A stretch of 64,000 bases of DNA from Latrodectus hesperus (taxonomy: Eukaryota > Arthropoda > Arachnida > Araneae > Theridiidae), in the NCBI GenBank assembly GCA_037975125.1, contig CM075853.1:36840113-36904112 (forward strand), in the 5' to 3' direction. Made by a program: the position numbers and the translations under genes. Of the stretch, positions 42,501 to 55,300 are shown one piece after another. The notes under the pieces are model-generated. The model was not told the origin of the DNA and searched no databases. It worked only from the letters and a program-made list of their open reading frames with translations. Within the stretch, counting starts at the first letter, position 1. Every line of letters begins with the position of its first letter.

Positions 42501-45500
42501 ATGTTGAAAATTTTTTCGCAAAGCACAGGAGATGAGTATTGGAAATTATTTAGCAACCCAAACAATTTTCAATACCTGTCTCTTTTGCTCTCGCCTTGTC
42601 AATCTGCATCTTCTAAGTACCCGCCAATTGGTATACAGAAAATAGCGGGAGTTTCACCTGATTTCAAATTGATAAAATAAAAAAAACACAAATAACAATC
42701 ATATTAATAATTTTAATTACTAAACCTAACACTAAATACAAAAACAATAATTATGTAAATTAAGTGGTAGTTTTCCCCGATTTCAAATTGCTAAACCCAG
42801 CAATGTATAAGAAAACAGTAGTTTAAAGATGTTTAAGAATTAAAACTAAAAGAAAGTAGCAAAAATAATTATATTCAATATTATCTGGAAGTCAGAGTTT
42901 TAATTCCTGACAAAATATCCAGGGTGAAATACAAAATGCGAATATAAAAACAATGTTAAAATTCTGGCATTATATCAACATCGAAATAAAAAAATGTGAA
43001 CATAAAAGACAATATTTATATTCCCAGCTACATCTGAAGTGAAATAAATATTAAAACACAGGATTTAAATTGTCACACTTTACATCCAAAAAAGAGATCC
43101 AAAATGAAAATGGCAAGCATTTCCGTGATGTGCAGAAGCTATACATTCTGTTGCTGTATTTGACAACCAATCATTTTTGGTGATTTTTTTGGCGAGGAAA
43201 ATAAATTCAGATTTAGCGACTTTTTGCTTTTGGCGATCTGAGATCGTAATCCATAGTTTAGCCAAAAGGAAATTAGATCAATCTGTTTCCTGTCCCAGAA
43301 AATATCTCATTTTATACACCAGATGGCAGTACTACACTATTTTAAATGTAATTGGAAATTATTGCTGTCAAAAATTTGTTATTGTAATATTTCTTAATTT
43401 TTATGGTTAAAATGATAATGAAAATATATTCATATTCAAAAGAAATATTAAATTAAGATTTGATTGTTTAAAAACAACTTATTAAAATGATACATTTATT
43501 TTGAAGTAAAAAGAAAAAAAAATCATTGCATGAATTACATTTAGTGTAATAGAATTGTCACCTTTTGTTAATTTTGAAATGAAATAACAAACTCTGCAAC
43601 CTAACATTTCGCAACATTTAAATCTCAATTATTTTTTTGGTAAATTGAAAAAATACTTTGTTTTTCCTTCAAAAATAGTTTTAATTGTAGATAGTTATAC
43701 ATGATTATTTCATCACTGATAAGTAAATTATATTTTATATAAGTCTTAAAATGTTATACATTATTTGTTAAGTTATTTCTCATCAAATTCTTTACTTAAG
43801 CATGTGTGCACTTAAAGAAACTCATAATTTTATACTGTTAATTTTTACTATATATTTAGATTGAGAAGAAAAAAAAATAATGCATCTAGTATATTTAATA
43901 AAATAACAAGATCTGTCTTTGGAAATAGATGTCAAGATTATAAAATAGATCATCCAGTTAATCCATACCCTTATGAAAAAATATTGTGGAAAACATTTAT
44001 CAGTAGTTGATAATTGATATATTTTATTGTTAACAAGTTCTCTACAATTTTAGCTCTACTTTAGCCTAATGGTAGGATACTATTAATTAAAGAAAATGCC
44101 TTAGTTTCAGTCTCAGTTATTATTGAACAAAGGGAAATGGAGGCTGCACTTATACCTTCAGCATACATGTCCATTGAGGTGGATGTTCAGGAGTTTTCCA
44201 GGTTCTCTCACAATTCTGCTTCAGACTATATAATTTTTGAAATGAAATAAATTTTTCATTTCTTTTTCTAAATGTTTCCCTGTAAACTTCTGCCGAGTTG
44301 CCAGCCAAATGGTTAGCACTTTTGCCATCGGTTCAACAGTTCATGGGTTCGAATCCCACCTTGGGAATGGATGTTTGTAGTGGTCCAGAATCCATTTAAA
44401 ACCCTAGGCCTAATTAGCCCGCGTGTGCAAAAGATGACCATTCAGCTACAAACAAACCAAACCTGTAAACTTCTCGCGTTAAAATTACTTAACTAATTTC
44501 AATGTGAATGTATTGTTGACATGATAAGTTTAAGAAGTTTTGCTTTATATAAATAAAAAATCTAAGTTAATTTTCTAATATGTTCAAAACTTGTTTTTTT
44601 TTTTATTTTTATTTATTTTTTGATGAGTTTGTCCGGTGATAATGTAGTCTTTATATGTTTGCTTATTAGCATGAAATTTAAATCAAAAATTTTTATATAC
44701 CATTAAATTTCACTACATTTTAAAACTTGATTTTTATTTCAGATAAAGCTTGACAACTATCGTAGTGATGTGCAAAAAGGAAAAGAACTTAATGAAGATC
44801 AAAAGGTGAGAAATTCTAATTGATTTTAATTTAGTCTTATAACTTTAAATATTGAAATAAAAGTAATTAAAAATTGAAAATAATTAAAAAAAAATAGTAT
44901 ATCTAGATTACATAATAAAAAAAGTCTAAGGTTACATAATAAAAATAGTTTTAGCATACATGATATAAAATATTGAAATCAAGTAGTAGCCAAGTCTAAA
45001 TGATAGAAGATTTAAAAATTTTAAGATTATATTTTTATAGAAATCAAGTTATCTATTTTCTTTAAATTCTCAAAAAAGTATAAAAAGAGATATATGTTAG
45101 TCAAATATTTTAGCTGTAATTTTGCTGAATTTTCAATGACAGTTCCATGAAATGTGCAATATATTTTGTAATTCTTAATAAATTTTTAGCTTTTATTTAT
45201 AGGTAAAATTATAAATGTTGAATTTTAGGTTCTATGTTCGTAATTTTATATAATTAAAAAGAAAAAACTTAAACAGAAGCAAATCAGTAATTTCTGGATT
45301 CTTATAATATATTGTTGCATAGGTATGAATTTAGAATTAATTTCTCAAGTGATAAATTAAAGGTGGTATGATTTCATGACAAATTGTACCATTAAATAAT
45401 CTTAAGTTTTTAAAATTCTATGTTTAGGAATTATGGTTTTGATAAATAAAAGCTTGTTTAAAATATCGAAAGATTATGTCATGCATCCATGAGACACGAT

Positions 45501-46299
45501 TATATATACTTATTCCTGCTCCATCATATATACTAGTTAGACAAATATTAAAGTTTTAATAGTGACTTAAATACACTGTATTAAATACATTGGATACTGA
45601 CATTACTTTCGCAAAATGTCCAGTTTGCTAAATGAAAATATATTTATCACATAATGTTTGTTTCTGTATATTTGGTTATATGTAGTTGATTTTTATTCAA
45701 TATTACTTTATTTATAACCATTACTCATCAGATACAACTACTTATTGATATATTATTTGTACATATTTGTTTTCCCAACTTTAAAGAATTATCAGAATTT
45801 TAAAATTATGCTATGTAATTTATTATAATTCCAGATAAGTACAAATTTAAGTATTTTATTTTTCTTAGTTGTAATATATAGTTATAAAATGTATTTATGG
45901 CTTATATTTATGATTTCAAATGTTATTGGGACTTTGTTGTAGTATTAAGTAATCTTTTTAAACAAATCTGTTAGAAAAAGTTATCACTCAAGAAACTGTT
46001 GGATTTATTCATATTGGTATAAAAAATCACTAATCTTAATTTTCTGCTATTAGATCTTTAGTTAATTCATCTTGCATATTGTGTAGAGTTACTTTTTAAA
46101 ATTATTCACATTTCTCAGTTAATTAAAAACAAGTATCAAAAATAGCTTTGATACTTGTTTTTTGTATGTAAAATTTACACATTTATATATATATACATAT
46201 ATATATGTATATATATATATACATATATATGTATATATATATGTATCTATAAATAATTACTTTAAATTAATATAATTTAAGTTAAAGTAATTATTGATG

Positions 46300-46331
<32 letters not shown>

Positions 46332-49300
46332 AAACTGTAAAAATTATGTAAACTTTTAAAAATTAGTTTGTCTTAAATTTTATAATTTGTATCTTCTTGT
46401 CACACATAATTTAAATCTTAATTTCTCTTTTCTTGTGTAAATTATATTGGTTGTTTATTTATTGTCTTGTAAAATTTTTATGCTGGGAAATAAAAAGATC
46501 ATTTCAAATCTTTAATTTAGAACAGTTGGCTTTTTTGAGTAAGTTGCTAATAGTGCTAATTTCATATCAGTTAGTTGAATTATTTTTGTAATTCAAAAGA
46601 AAGACTAACATTTATTATTCATATGACAAACAAATCTTTGTGTCTTGAAAACAGTTCTTGACTGATGTCTTACTATATAGATTAACAATTTTCTCACCCA
46701 AATGCAGATATACTTCAAAAAATTTAAAAATTGTAATTTTTAGTTCCCTGTACATGTTTATCAAGTCTTCCTAAATAAAAATAATTTTTGTCTCCTTATT
46801 ATAAATAAAAATTGCTTTATTTCTTTGTTTTCAATTTTAGTCTAATATTTGTAATACAGTATTATTTCAAAACACTAAATAATTTAATTTAATAATACAT
46901 AAATTCAGAAGTGAAAAGGGAAAATTAGGAATTAATAATATAATTATTTCATGTCAAGAATTTATATTAATTTAATTAAAATTTAAAAACAATAAAAAAT
47001 AATTTCTGACTTTATTTCATTCAAATATTTCTTTTAAAAATTATTGAAGCTTATTTGCATGTATATGCTTCCTTATGAAGATCATTCTTGGGAAAATATG
47101 TTAAAAAACCAAAATTTGTGATGCTTCTTAGAGCTCATATATTGACTATAGGGATTTAAAACGGACATATGAAGGTTAGTGAATAAATTAAACTGAAGAA
47201 TAGAAAAAAATATTTTCAAATACTTTACTATTAAAAATGTAGCAACTATTTAACATTAAGAGTTTTATTGTGCATTTAACTACTACAAAATTCAATATTA
47301 TTTTTTAATTGAAATATCATAATAAAATTTATATTAGTGTGTTATTCCTTGATGTGAAAAGAAAAATGTAAAAATATAAATTGTGAGCAAGTTAGAAATA
47401 CAAGTATTAATGTTAATACCTGCATATTTAAGAATGTTGGAAATTCTTAGATTTAAATAAGGATTTTTCTTTAATTTAGATGGCTGTTAGCAAATATGGT
47501 GAAGTTATTAGTTGCCTGGATCAGTTTAAGGAATTTAATAAATCAATGAATACATATGCATTGGAGGTTAGTATTAAGAGTTCAGCTTACTTTTCTAAAA
47601 AAGGAAAAATCATTTTAAAATTATAATACTTGATTTATTTTGTCTTATGTAAATACTATAATATTTCGTAAGAGTAATAAATATATAGTAAAAATTATTA
47701 ATCTATTAATTAGCTTTCCACTTAATGTTTTTTTTTTAAACTTATTGTTTAGAATTTATTTAAAAATTTTACCAATTTTTATACAAAAGTCATTTTTAAT
47801 TATTCTAAATTAATAGCTAAGGATCAGCACTCTTATGTGGCTGAATGATTAGTATTCTTTCCCCCTCCCCCCAACATTTTTCAATTTTGAATCCCACCTT
47901 AAACTTGAATGTTCATAGTGGTTTGGAACCCACTCCATATGTATTGTTTTAACTATCCATTTATGTTAATGGAAGTACAAATTTCTTTCAAGCAAATAAA
48001 CTTTTTTTAATGAAAATTTTCTACAAAAAATAGAAATGCATCTTCTACTATACTACAGCATAGTAATGGTCAGGGCCCCCTGCAGTCAGTTTGAATTGTT
48101 GTCAAGTGTCTCTATCTTATTCACCAAAATCTTCAAGAGTATAGAAATATGTTAGGAGTAAAAAATGTTGAGTTATAGAATTTATTTTTTATTTAATGAA
48201 AATAGATTGAATTATTTAACTTGGATAGTTAATGAATTTTTATAATTTTTTTTTTAAATTAGAACTATTAAAGTGATGTTAAGTCATACTTTTCATCAAA
48301 TCGTAATTAGCTCTTAATTTTTTTATATTCAAATATTTGTCTTATAATATTTAAAAACTAATATCAAGGGAAATATGAAGCATTTCTTGAAAATAATTTG
48401 GAATTAAGGAAGGTGTTAAATTAAAGAATGACTGAAACAGTTATAAAATGTTTTTTCCACTTTTCATAATCATGTGTAAGAAAAAAATATTGTTTCATAA
48501 GATTTTGTACTATTATATGTGTATGTCAAATATATATATATTCACATTCATAACTTCAAATTACATAAAAATTAATAATTTGTTACCTGTAAATAAAATG
48601 TAATTATTATTTTGTAAATTGGATTATTCTTTTTAATTTATATTTTGTTAACTAATTATAATAATTCTGTGATACACTGCATTATAATTGGATGAAGTTT
48701 TACTTTTCTAATAAATGAATTTGTTAAATTTTTTAATTTACCCATATGAATAATAGTTCAAATTATTTTAGTATAACAGGCAGGTTAAGAAACTGGCTAA
48801 GAAAGAACAACTGGAAAGACAACAGCATGAAATTCAACGATTACAGGAAGCATTCATTTACTGCCACATTTTATCTTGTTTCCAGAATGAAGATGTTCGG
48901 AGCGATTTTTTGAATGGTGAAAATGGTGCAGTGGTGAGTAACATTTCTTCCAGTTTGTATCCTTTGTATGCAAATGTTGACCCTTATTTATTCATATCTT
49001 GTTTTAATAAAAAAATAAATGAGAAATTTGCAATTAATCATGTTTAATCTTGTAATAACTTTGAATATTAAATTGTGTTTTCAAAATTATATATATCAAC
49101 TGTATCAGTTCTTCACTTCTAAATTTTATGAAAAGGTATACTCATATATAAATAATTTAAATTCCTGAACTGCAGAAAGATTTTGGGAAATGAGTAAATA
49201 TAATGAAATTTATGTATATATAGATAGATATAGATATATGATCAATAAGTTAAGCTGTATTTTTAGTTCCTTTCTAAATAAATGATTACTTAGTAAGGAA

Positions 49301-52300
49301 ATGAATCCTATGTTAGCATATTTTTTGTATTTTCTTTTAGATTTACTTTAGATATAATCTACTAGCTAAATAGCTGTTATGCTTTTATCATCCTCTATTT
49401 AGTTTTTGCTTTTTATTAAGAACATTTTTTTTATCTAAACATGAAAAAGCCCTTTCACTTTAAGGACCTTTGCCTTTCTTTTGATAAAAAACTTTCTCCT
49501 TCCTAAGAATGTTATGTTTTTATTATTTATTTTTGCCAATGAAAAATAAAGTTTGATATATTAACTGGTGTTTTGGTGAATTTAAAATACTTTTATCAAA
49601 ATTTTTCATATTGTTAAAAAAATTAAATGAAAATTTTCTCTTTTCACTGCTGATTGATTTCTGACTAAAATTTATAAAAGGAAACCTGTATCTAAAATAT
49701 GACAAGTATAATAAAATTGTGTCATTATTCTCATAAACTTTTATTTTTAAAATAATTATTAACAGCAATTTTGTTTTTTGTAGCAACTATCTAGTGAACA
49801 GCTATCACAGCTTGATCAGTTGTTTAAATTGATTGGACAAAGATCTCCAACAGAACAAGTAGACATAACTAGTTACTACCATGTTTTGGCTGAAAACCAC
49901 ATTTTTCTAGTTGAAGGAAAAAACAAAGAGATTGCTGGAACAACTTGTATCCTTTTGTAATTTCTTTGATAAGAAATTTTTCAAATTTTAAATAGCAAAA
50001 TTTGTATGAAAAAGAATATTTTATTGGCCATTAGATAGAAAAAAACTTATAATTCAGAACTCTAAATTCTATATATGCATTATCTTATTAATTAAATCTA
50101 AATCTAAGATTAGTAATTTCATTCACTGATTTTAACTTCTTGTCATGAATCCTTTATCTAAAATTAGACAAAGTCTTGAAAGAAATTTTAGTCAGTATCA
50201 AAGATTCTGGCTACTTCTCCAGACCTGCAGAGCCCGTGGAAGAAAGTGGAACTTCCAGTGATGAACCTGAAGAAGAAAATGCTGAAAAGGGGGAACCTGT
50301 GCAAGAGTTTGTTCCTTCTGCCGAAGAGCCTACAAGTCACCCACCTCCTGTTGAAGTAAGGGTTATAAGAATATTTGCTTTAAAATTAATGTTATTTAAA
50401 AATAAACTAATTAGCATGTAGTAGCAACTTTTAAGTGTTCATGTAAAAATAATAATTAATATGCTCATAAAAAAGCTTTATTTTTTTCAACAAAAATGAT
50501 TACTTTTGATATTTAAATAAATTAAGAGTTCAGTCCATTTGAATTCTCTTGATTCTAAGAAGTAAAATTGTAGATTTTGGTAGATTAATTAGAAAAATAA
50601 AGAAAGTTAAAAATGAATTCTTATTTTAATATAAATTCAGATTTCCCCTCATATTTTTAATATTACAACAAAAAATATAAATAATTATTAGTTCTTATTT
50701 ATTATAAATAAATTTCATGTGTTTAGTTTTTAAAATTACTTATAAGCAAATATTTTAGGTAAGTTTGAATATATAGATATATTAATTACTAGTGTTAGCA
50801 TTTTAAATAATCTGTCTTAATTTTAATATTTATCATAGTTAAAATCTTAGACTATGTGATTATAAAATTTTACTAAATTGTTTTTTAGGTAGCTTATACT
50901 GGAGAAGGTAATGAAATTGCTGCTGAGGAAATTGTTCCTGAAGCAGTACCTAATACTCCTGCTACTGCACCTTTACAAGAAGTACTTTCACAACAGGGAA
51001 CTTTCAACTTTCTGCAGGAATCTCAAATAGATTTAGATGGTAATATTTTAAAATTTTCAGATATTCCTAAAATGTAGTTGCCTAAAAAATTTTCTTATAT
51101 TTGCTTTTGATTTAAAGCCCCTCATATGGACCCAGCAGTTGTAGCAGTTCACCAGATGGCACCAGCTCCATCTGTTAATTTTGTCAATTCTTCTTATGCT
51201 GGCTCTGCACCAGTAGATGAAAATGTAGTATCTGTGATGAATGGTGTTGAACCTTGTGATTCTTCTGCATCTCCTACCTTGACTCAAGCTCCAATTATGT
51301 CTTCACCTTCGGCTCCTGTGTTGACTTCTATCCAACATGGTAGTCAGCATGACTTCGATCCTTCCCACCCTATTCCAACTCAGACCTTTACTAATCAAAG
51401 CTTTGCTGTGATGCAGAATATGATTATGCCTCAAGCATATGTTCCTGTCACTTTGCATCATGCTGCTTTGCCTACAACTATTGCTGTAATTTCGCCAACT
51501 CAAACTAGTGTACCTGTTGCAGTGGCTGCAGTTCCAGCTATAGAAAGAAGTTCTAGTGAAAAAACTGAAAGTATTGAACCACAAGTATGTGATACTTTTT
51601 CTTTATTATAAAACTTTTTTACACAGTGATAATAGAATTTTTGTTGATTCTTTTCTTTGAAAAATTAAATGCTGTTTTAAATGTTATAATAAAGTTTATA
51701 AATTGGTTTTTGTTATAAATGCATTACTTAATCAAAAGTAACTAAAAAAATTATGAGAAATGAAATAGCAAATATGTATTGATATTCTTTCAATATTTTT
51801 TCCTAAAAGCTTGTTTTTTCCCTCTCCCATGCATTTTATTTGATATTAAATTGTAACATTGAAGATTTAAGCTTGCTATTAATGTTTCAAAATTTTAATA
51901 TTTTCTCTGAATGATATTTTTTATCATTTATTTGCTATGCTTTTTCTTCAAAATCTGGGGCAGAAATGTGAGTACTTACCTTCAGTAAGGCTAAAATGGT
52001 AGGACATTCTATCTCAGTGTAAAGGTAGATATGTGTTTAAAAATTTTTATTCAAAAATTATTCTTTTAAATTTTTGCTCAAGATTGATGACAATATGTTT
52101 GGCTAACCGATAATTTGCTTAATTTCTGTATCATATACTAGAAGGTTGAGTGTGCTGTGGATGCAATAAATAAAAATTTTAAAAGCATGCTTTTTAATGT
52201 TGAATAAGAAAATAAAACTATCTTTAATAAATAAATAAACTAATGTAGCTAGAAATTACCAAGTGAAAAATGTGAATAAAATTGATTCGTTTTACTATTG

Positions 52301-55300
52301 TATAAATTTTGAATCAATATGAATCTTTTAAGTAATGAAATGTCTATTTTAATAATTAAAAATGTTGCTAATGAGAGATAATAAATGGCAATAGGAACAG
52401 TTATTAGAAAAGGATGTAAATGAGTTTTTCTGGTGTATTATATGAAAAATCATAAACTATTTCTCTGTCTAAAAAATTTAAGTAACAAAGATTCTTAACT
52501 TTCTCTAATGGTGGCAAATTAAAGGTGCAATTTAAGTCTAGTTACTGATGTGAACTTATGGATTAATTATACATTTAACAGTTATGGATTGTGAACAGTC
52601 TTATGTGAATGTGCTTTACAGCACATTATAAAATTTTCATATTTATATAGAAATCATTCTGAAATTATTAAAAGCTTCCTTTCAAGTTTTCTAATTTCAT
52701 CTATAGTTTTTTCAAAGAGGCTTTAAAGAAAAAATAAATTTCTAGTATTTTTCTAACTTTTTTAAAAAGATGTATATTGATGGCAATGGAAATTTGATTT
52801 TAAAATTACTTTACACCTACAGTTATTTTAATTTTGTTAATGAAACTCACCAAACAAATATCTGAATATTTTTGAAATTTTCTTTTTTTTAATAACAATG
52901 TGTATGAAACCAATTAGAGTTAATACATAATTTTCCTCCAGGAGTTTTATTTAAAAGTAAAATTTGTATAAGAATTGTAGAAAATTCAAGTATTTACAAC
53001 TCTTATTAACTCTTTATTAGTATTATCATTTTATAAATAAAAAGCATCATAAATTTTATAAACTTTTACAATTTTTATAAACTTAAATTACAGACATTTA
53101 ATTTTTTATTACTTTTAATGATGCAAAAAATTTATTATTAATCCGAAACAGTAAATATTTAGAACTTTGAAAAGGGGAATTGGATGTATCATTAAGCTAA
53201 AAGTGTTAAAATGGGTTTAATTTTTAAAAAGTTTTCATTTTTACATTAAAATTAAATTTATAACCATATTTCTGTAGTATTTTTTAGTATGTGACACTTC
53301 CTTAATCAGGGTTCACACAACTCCTGAAAACTCCTTAAATTTCAAAAAAAAAATTAAGGGCCCTTGAAACTGCTGGAATTTTTGTATACCTTAATACATT
53401 AATTTTTTAGAAAACATAATTTTTTGATCTTTTTATTTTAGTATTTTAAAATTTTTCAATGAAATTGTCCAAAATCACCTAATTTGAGTATCAGCTTTTA
53501 ATGTTAACAATAGATGGAGGCACGGTCAATATTACATTATTGTATTATTGACTATTGTATTCTTAACTGTTTAATGATATAGTTCAACCACAATAATTTT
53601 AATCTAATTCGCTTTAGTATTTATGTATGTGAAGTGAAAGGAAGTAATCACGTAACAAGATTGTCATTTTGTGTAATCAGATGGGCGATTTTATTTGTAT
53701 GCTTTTGTATTCTTTATATTGTATAAAATTCACTGAATGTTAATATTTAAATATACTTTCTGTGTTTCCCTTGGTGGAAAAAATCTTACTCTTGGCACAG
53801 CATGTACATTTTTGGACCTTGCGCCATAAAACCCAACTAACCTACTCTTGGTGGAATTAGTGTATAATTTCAACTAAGCAGGATGTGCTTGTTTGTCCAT
53901 GAAATAAAGGCTGAAATAAGTTATTTAATATGCCTAGTAGAAAATATTTTTTCACTGACCAGGGAACTCTGGAAAAGCCATAGAAAGGCTTTTGTGTGGT
54001 TCAGAAAAAACATCTTCCATATATTCCAGGAAAGACTTCTGTTTCTAATATTGGTGAATCAGCAATCAAATCCCAAATAAGAATCCATTAAATATGTTTA
54101 AAAACTCTAAATTTACTTTTTATTTTATACAATCCAGTAATAATCCAGTAATATAAAATGTATTATTTATTTAAATAAATTTCTTCTGTTATATTTCACT
54201 GAAGACTTTTAAAGTAATCATTAAATACAATTCTAACTTTAAAAAAATATTCTTATTTTGCAATTATTTATTTCTATTATTTACAAATATGTTTGAAAAA
54301 TGTTGTTTATACATAATTATATGCATGTTTTGTACAGAACTAATTCTAAGATAAAATAATATAAAATTAGATACCACCTGGAAATTTTTGATTTGATTCT
54401 AAGAAATCTGTACAAACCCTGCTTAGTGTAATGAAGGTTACAAACCCTGTTTAGTGTAATGAAGGTACTTATATTTCATATAAATCATAAAACTTGAGTG
54501 TTATATTAATCTGAAATCAAGTTCTATATCAATCCAATTTCTGGCTTAACAAATCCATTTTTGTAAGTGTAAAAAAAGTTTTTCATTAAAAAATTTGATA
54601 AGTTTGGTATATTTTATAAAATATACCAATCTCAAGTCTTGGAGAATACATCTTATAATTTCATTCCATTTTTTTAACATTTGCAGGCTAATGGGGAGGA
54701 AAACCAATCTGGTCCTGATGTGAATGGGGATGCAAATGATGCACCTGAAGAAAAGAATGAAGGAAACAGTAAGATTTTATCCTTTATTATTTAAAAGTAG
54801 GTTTAATGTTCAAAATTTATGAAAAAATTTCTTTTATAGATTATACTAACTACAGAGGTGGTTATCGAGGTAGAGGACGAGGTCGAGGTAATAATTTCTT
54901 CAGGGGACGTGGTAACTATAATGGAAGAGGTAATTAATTTATTAGTTTTTCTTTTGCTTAATCCTTACTTTTAACATGCTGTAGAAATTTACTTTACAAA
55001 TATTCTATTACTTTAATGTTCTAATTTCTTGATTGAAGGGGGGAATGCTATTTTAAGTATTTTCATCATTAGTGTTACAAGTAGGCAATAAAAAAATAAT
55101 TCTATACCTTATTTAAAATATAAAGTTAAAATGATGTTTAATATAAGAAAGTTAATAATAAACCCAAATTTGCATAAATACATGAAATTTTAATTTTTGT
55201 TTATCTGAAATATCAAATTTTGAATTTATTCCTGATTGAATGCACAAAAATTAATGCTGAAACAGCAAATCAAGCTGCAAACCCCAGCAACATTAAATTA

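Larger units (their letters stand above)
39516..44742 (+). other. Caprin intron 1 (5.2 kb)
   Basis: GT-AG intron. It contains three degenerate tandem arrays (about 41.56, 42.65 and 42.9 kb) and two SINE-like copies near its 3' end. A plus-strand frame at 39676-39933 is not convincing. Confidence 0.8.
44806..47479 (+). other. Caprin intron 2 (2.7 kb)
   Basis: GT-AG intron holding a 16-bp hairpin (46125-46162) and TA/GT microsatellites (46183-46335). No gene inside. Confidence 0.85.

Noticed and set aside
44292..44370. Possible genuine tRNA gene, given perfect B box and good A box
   Set aside because: The box spacing and flanks do not fold as a tRNA, a non-tRNA body continues to 44461, and 13-bp target duplications enclose the whole; it is a SINE.
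49523..49786. Minus-strand frame of 87 codons
   Set aside because: Lies across the intron 4/exon 5 junction antisense to caprin; composition only.
51057..51584. Minus-strand frames opposite caprin exons 7-8
   Set aside because: Antisense shadows of coding exons whose plus-strand reading matches caprin.
53310..53400. Repeat-like phrases (CTCCTGAAAACTCCTTAAAT and CCTTGAAACTGCTGGAA)
   Set aside because: They look like part of a dispersed repeat, but I could define neither borders nor family, so no feature was called.
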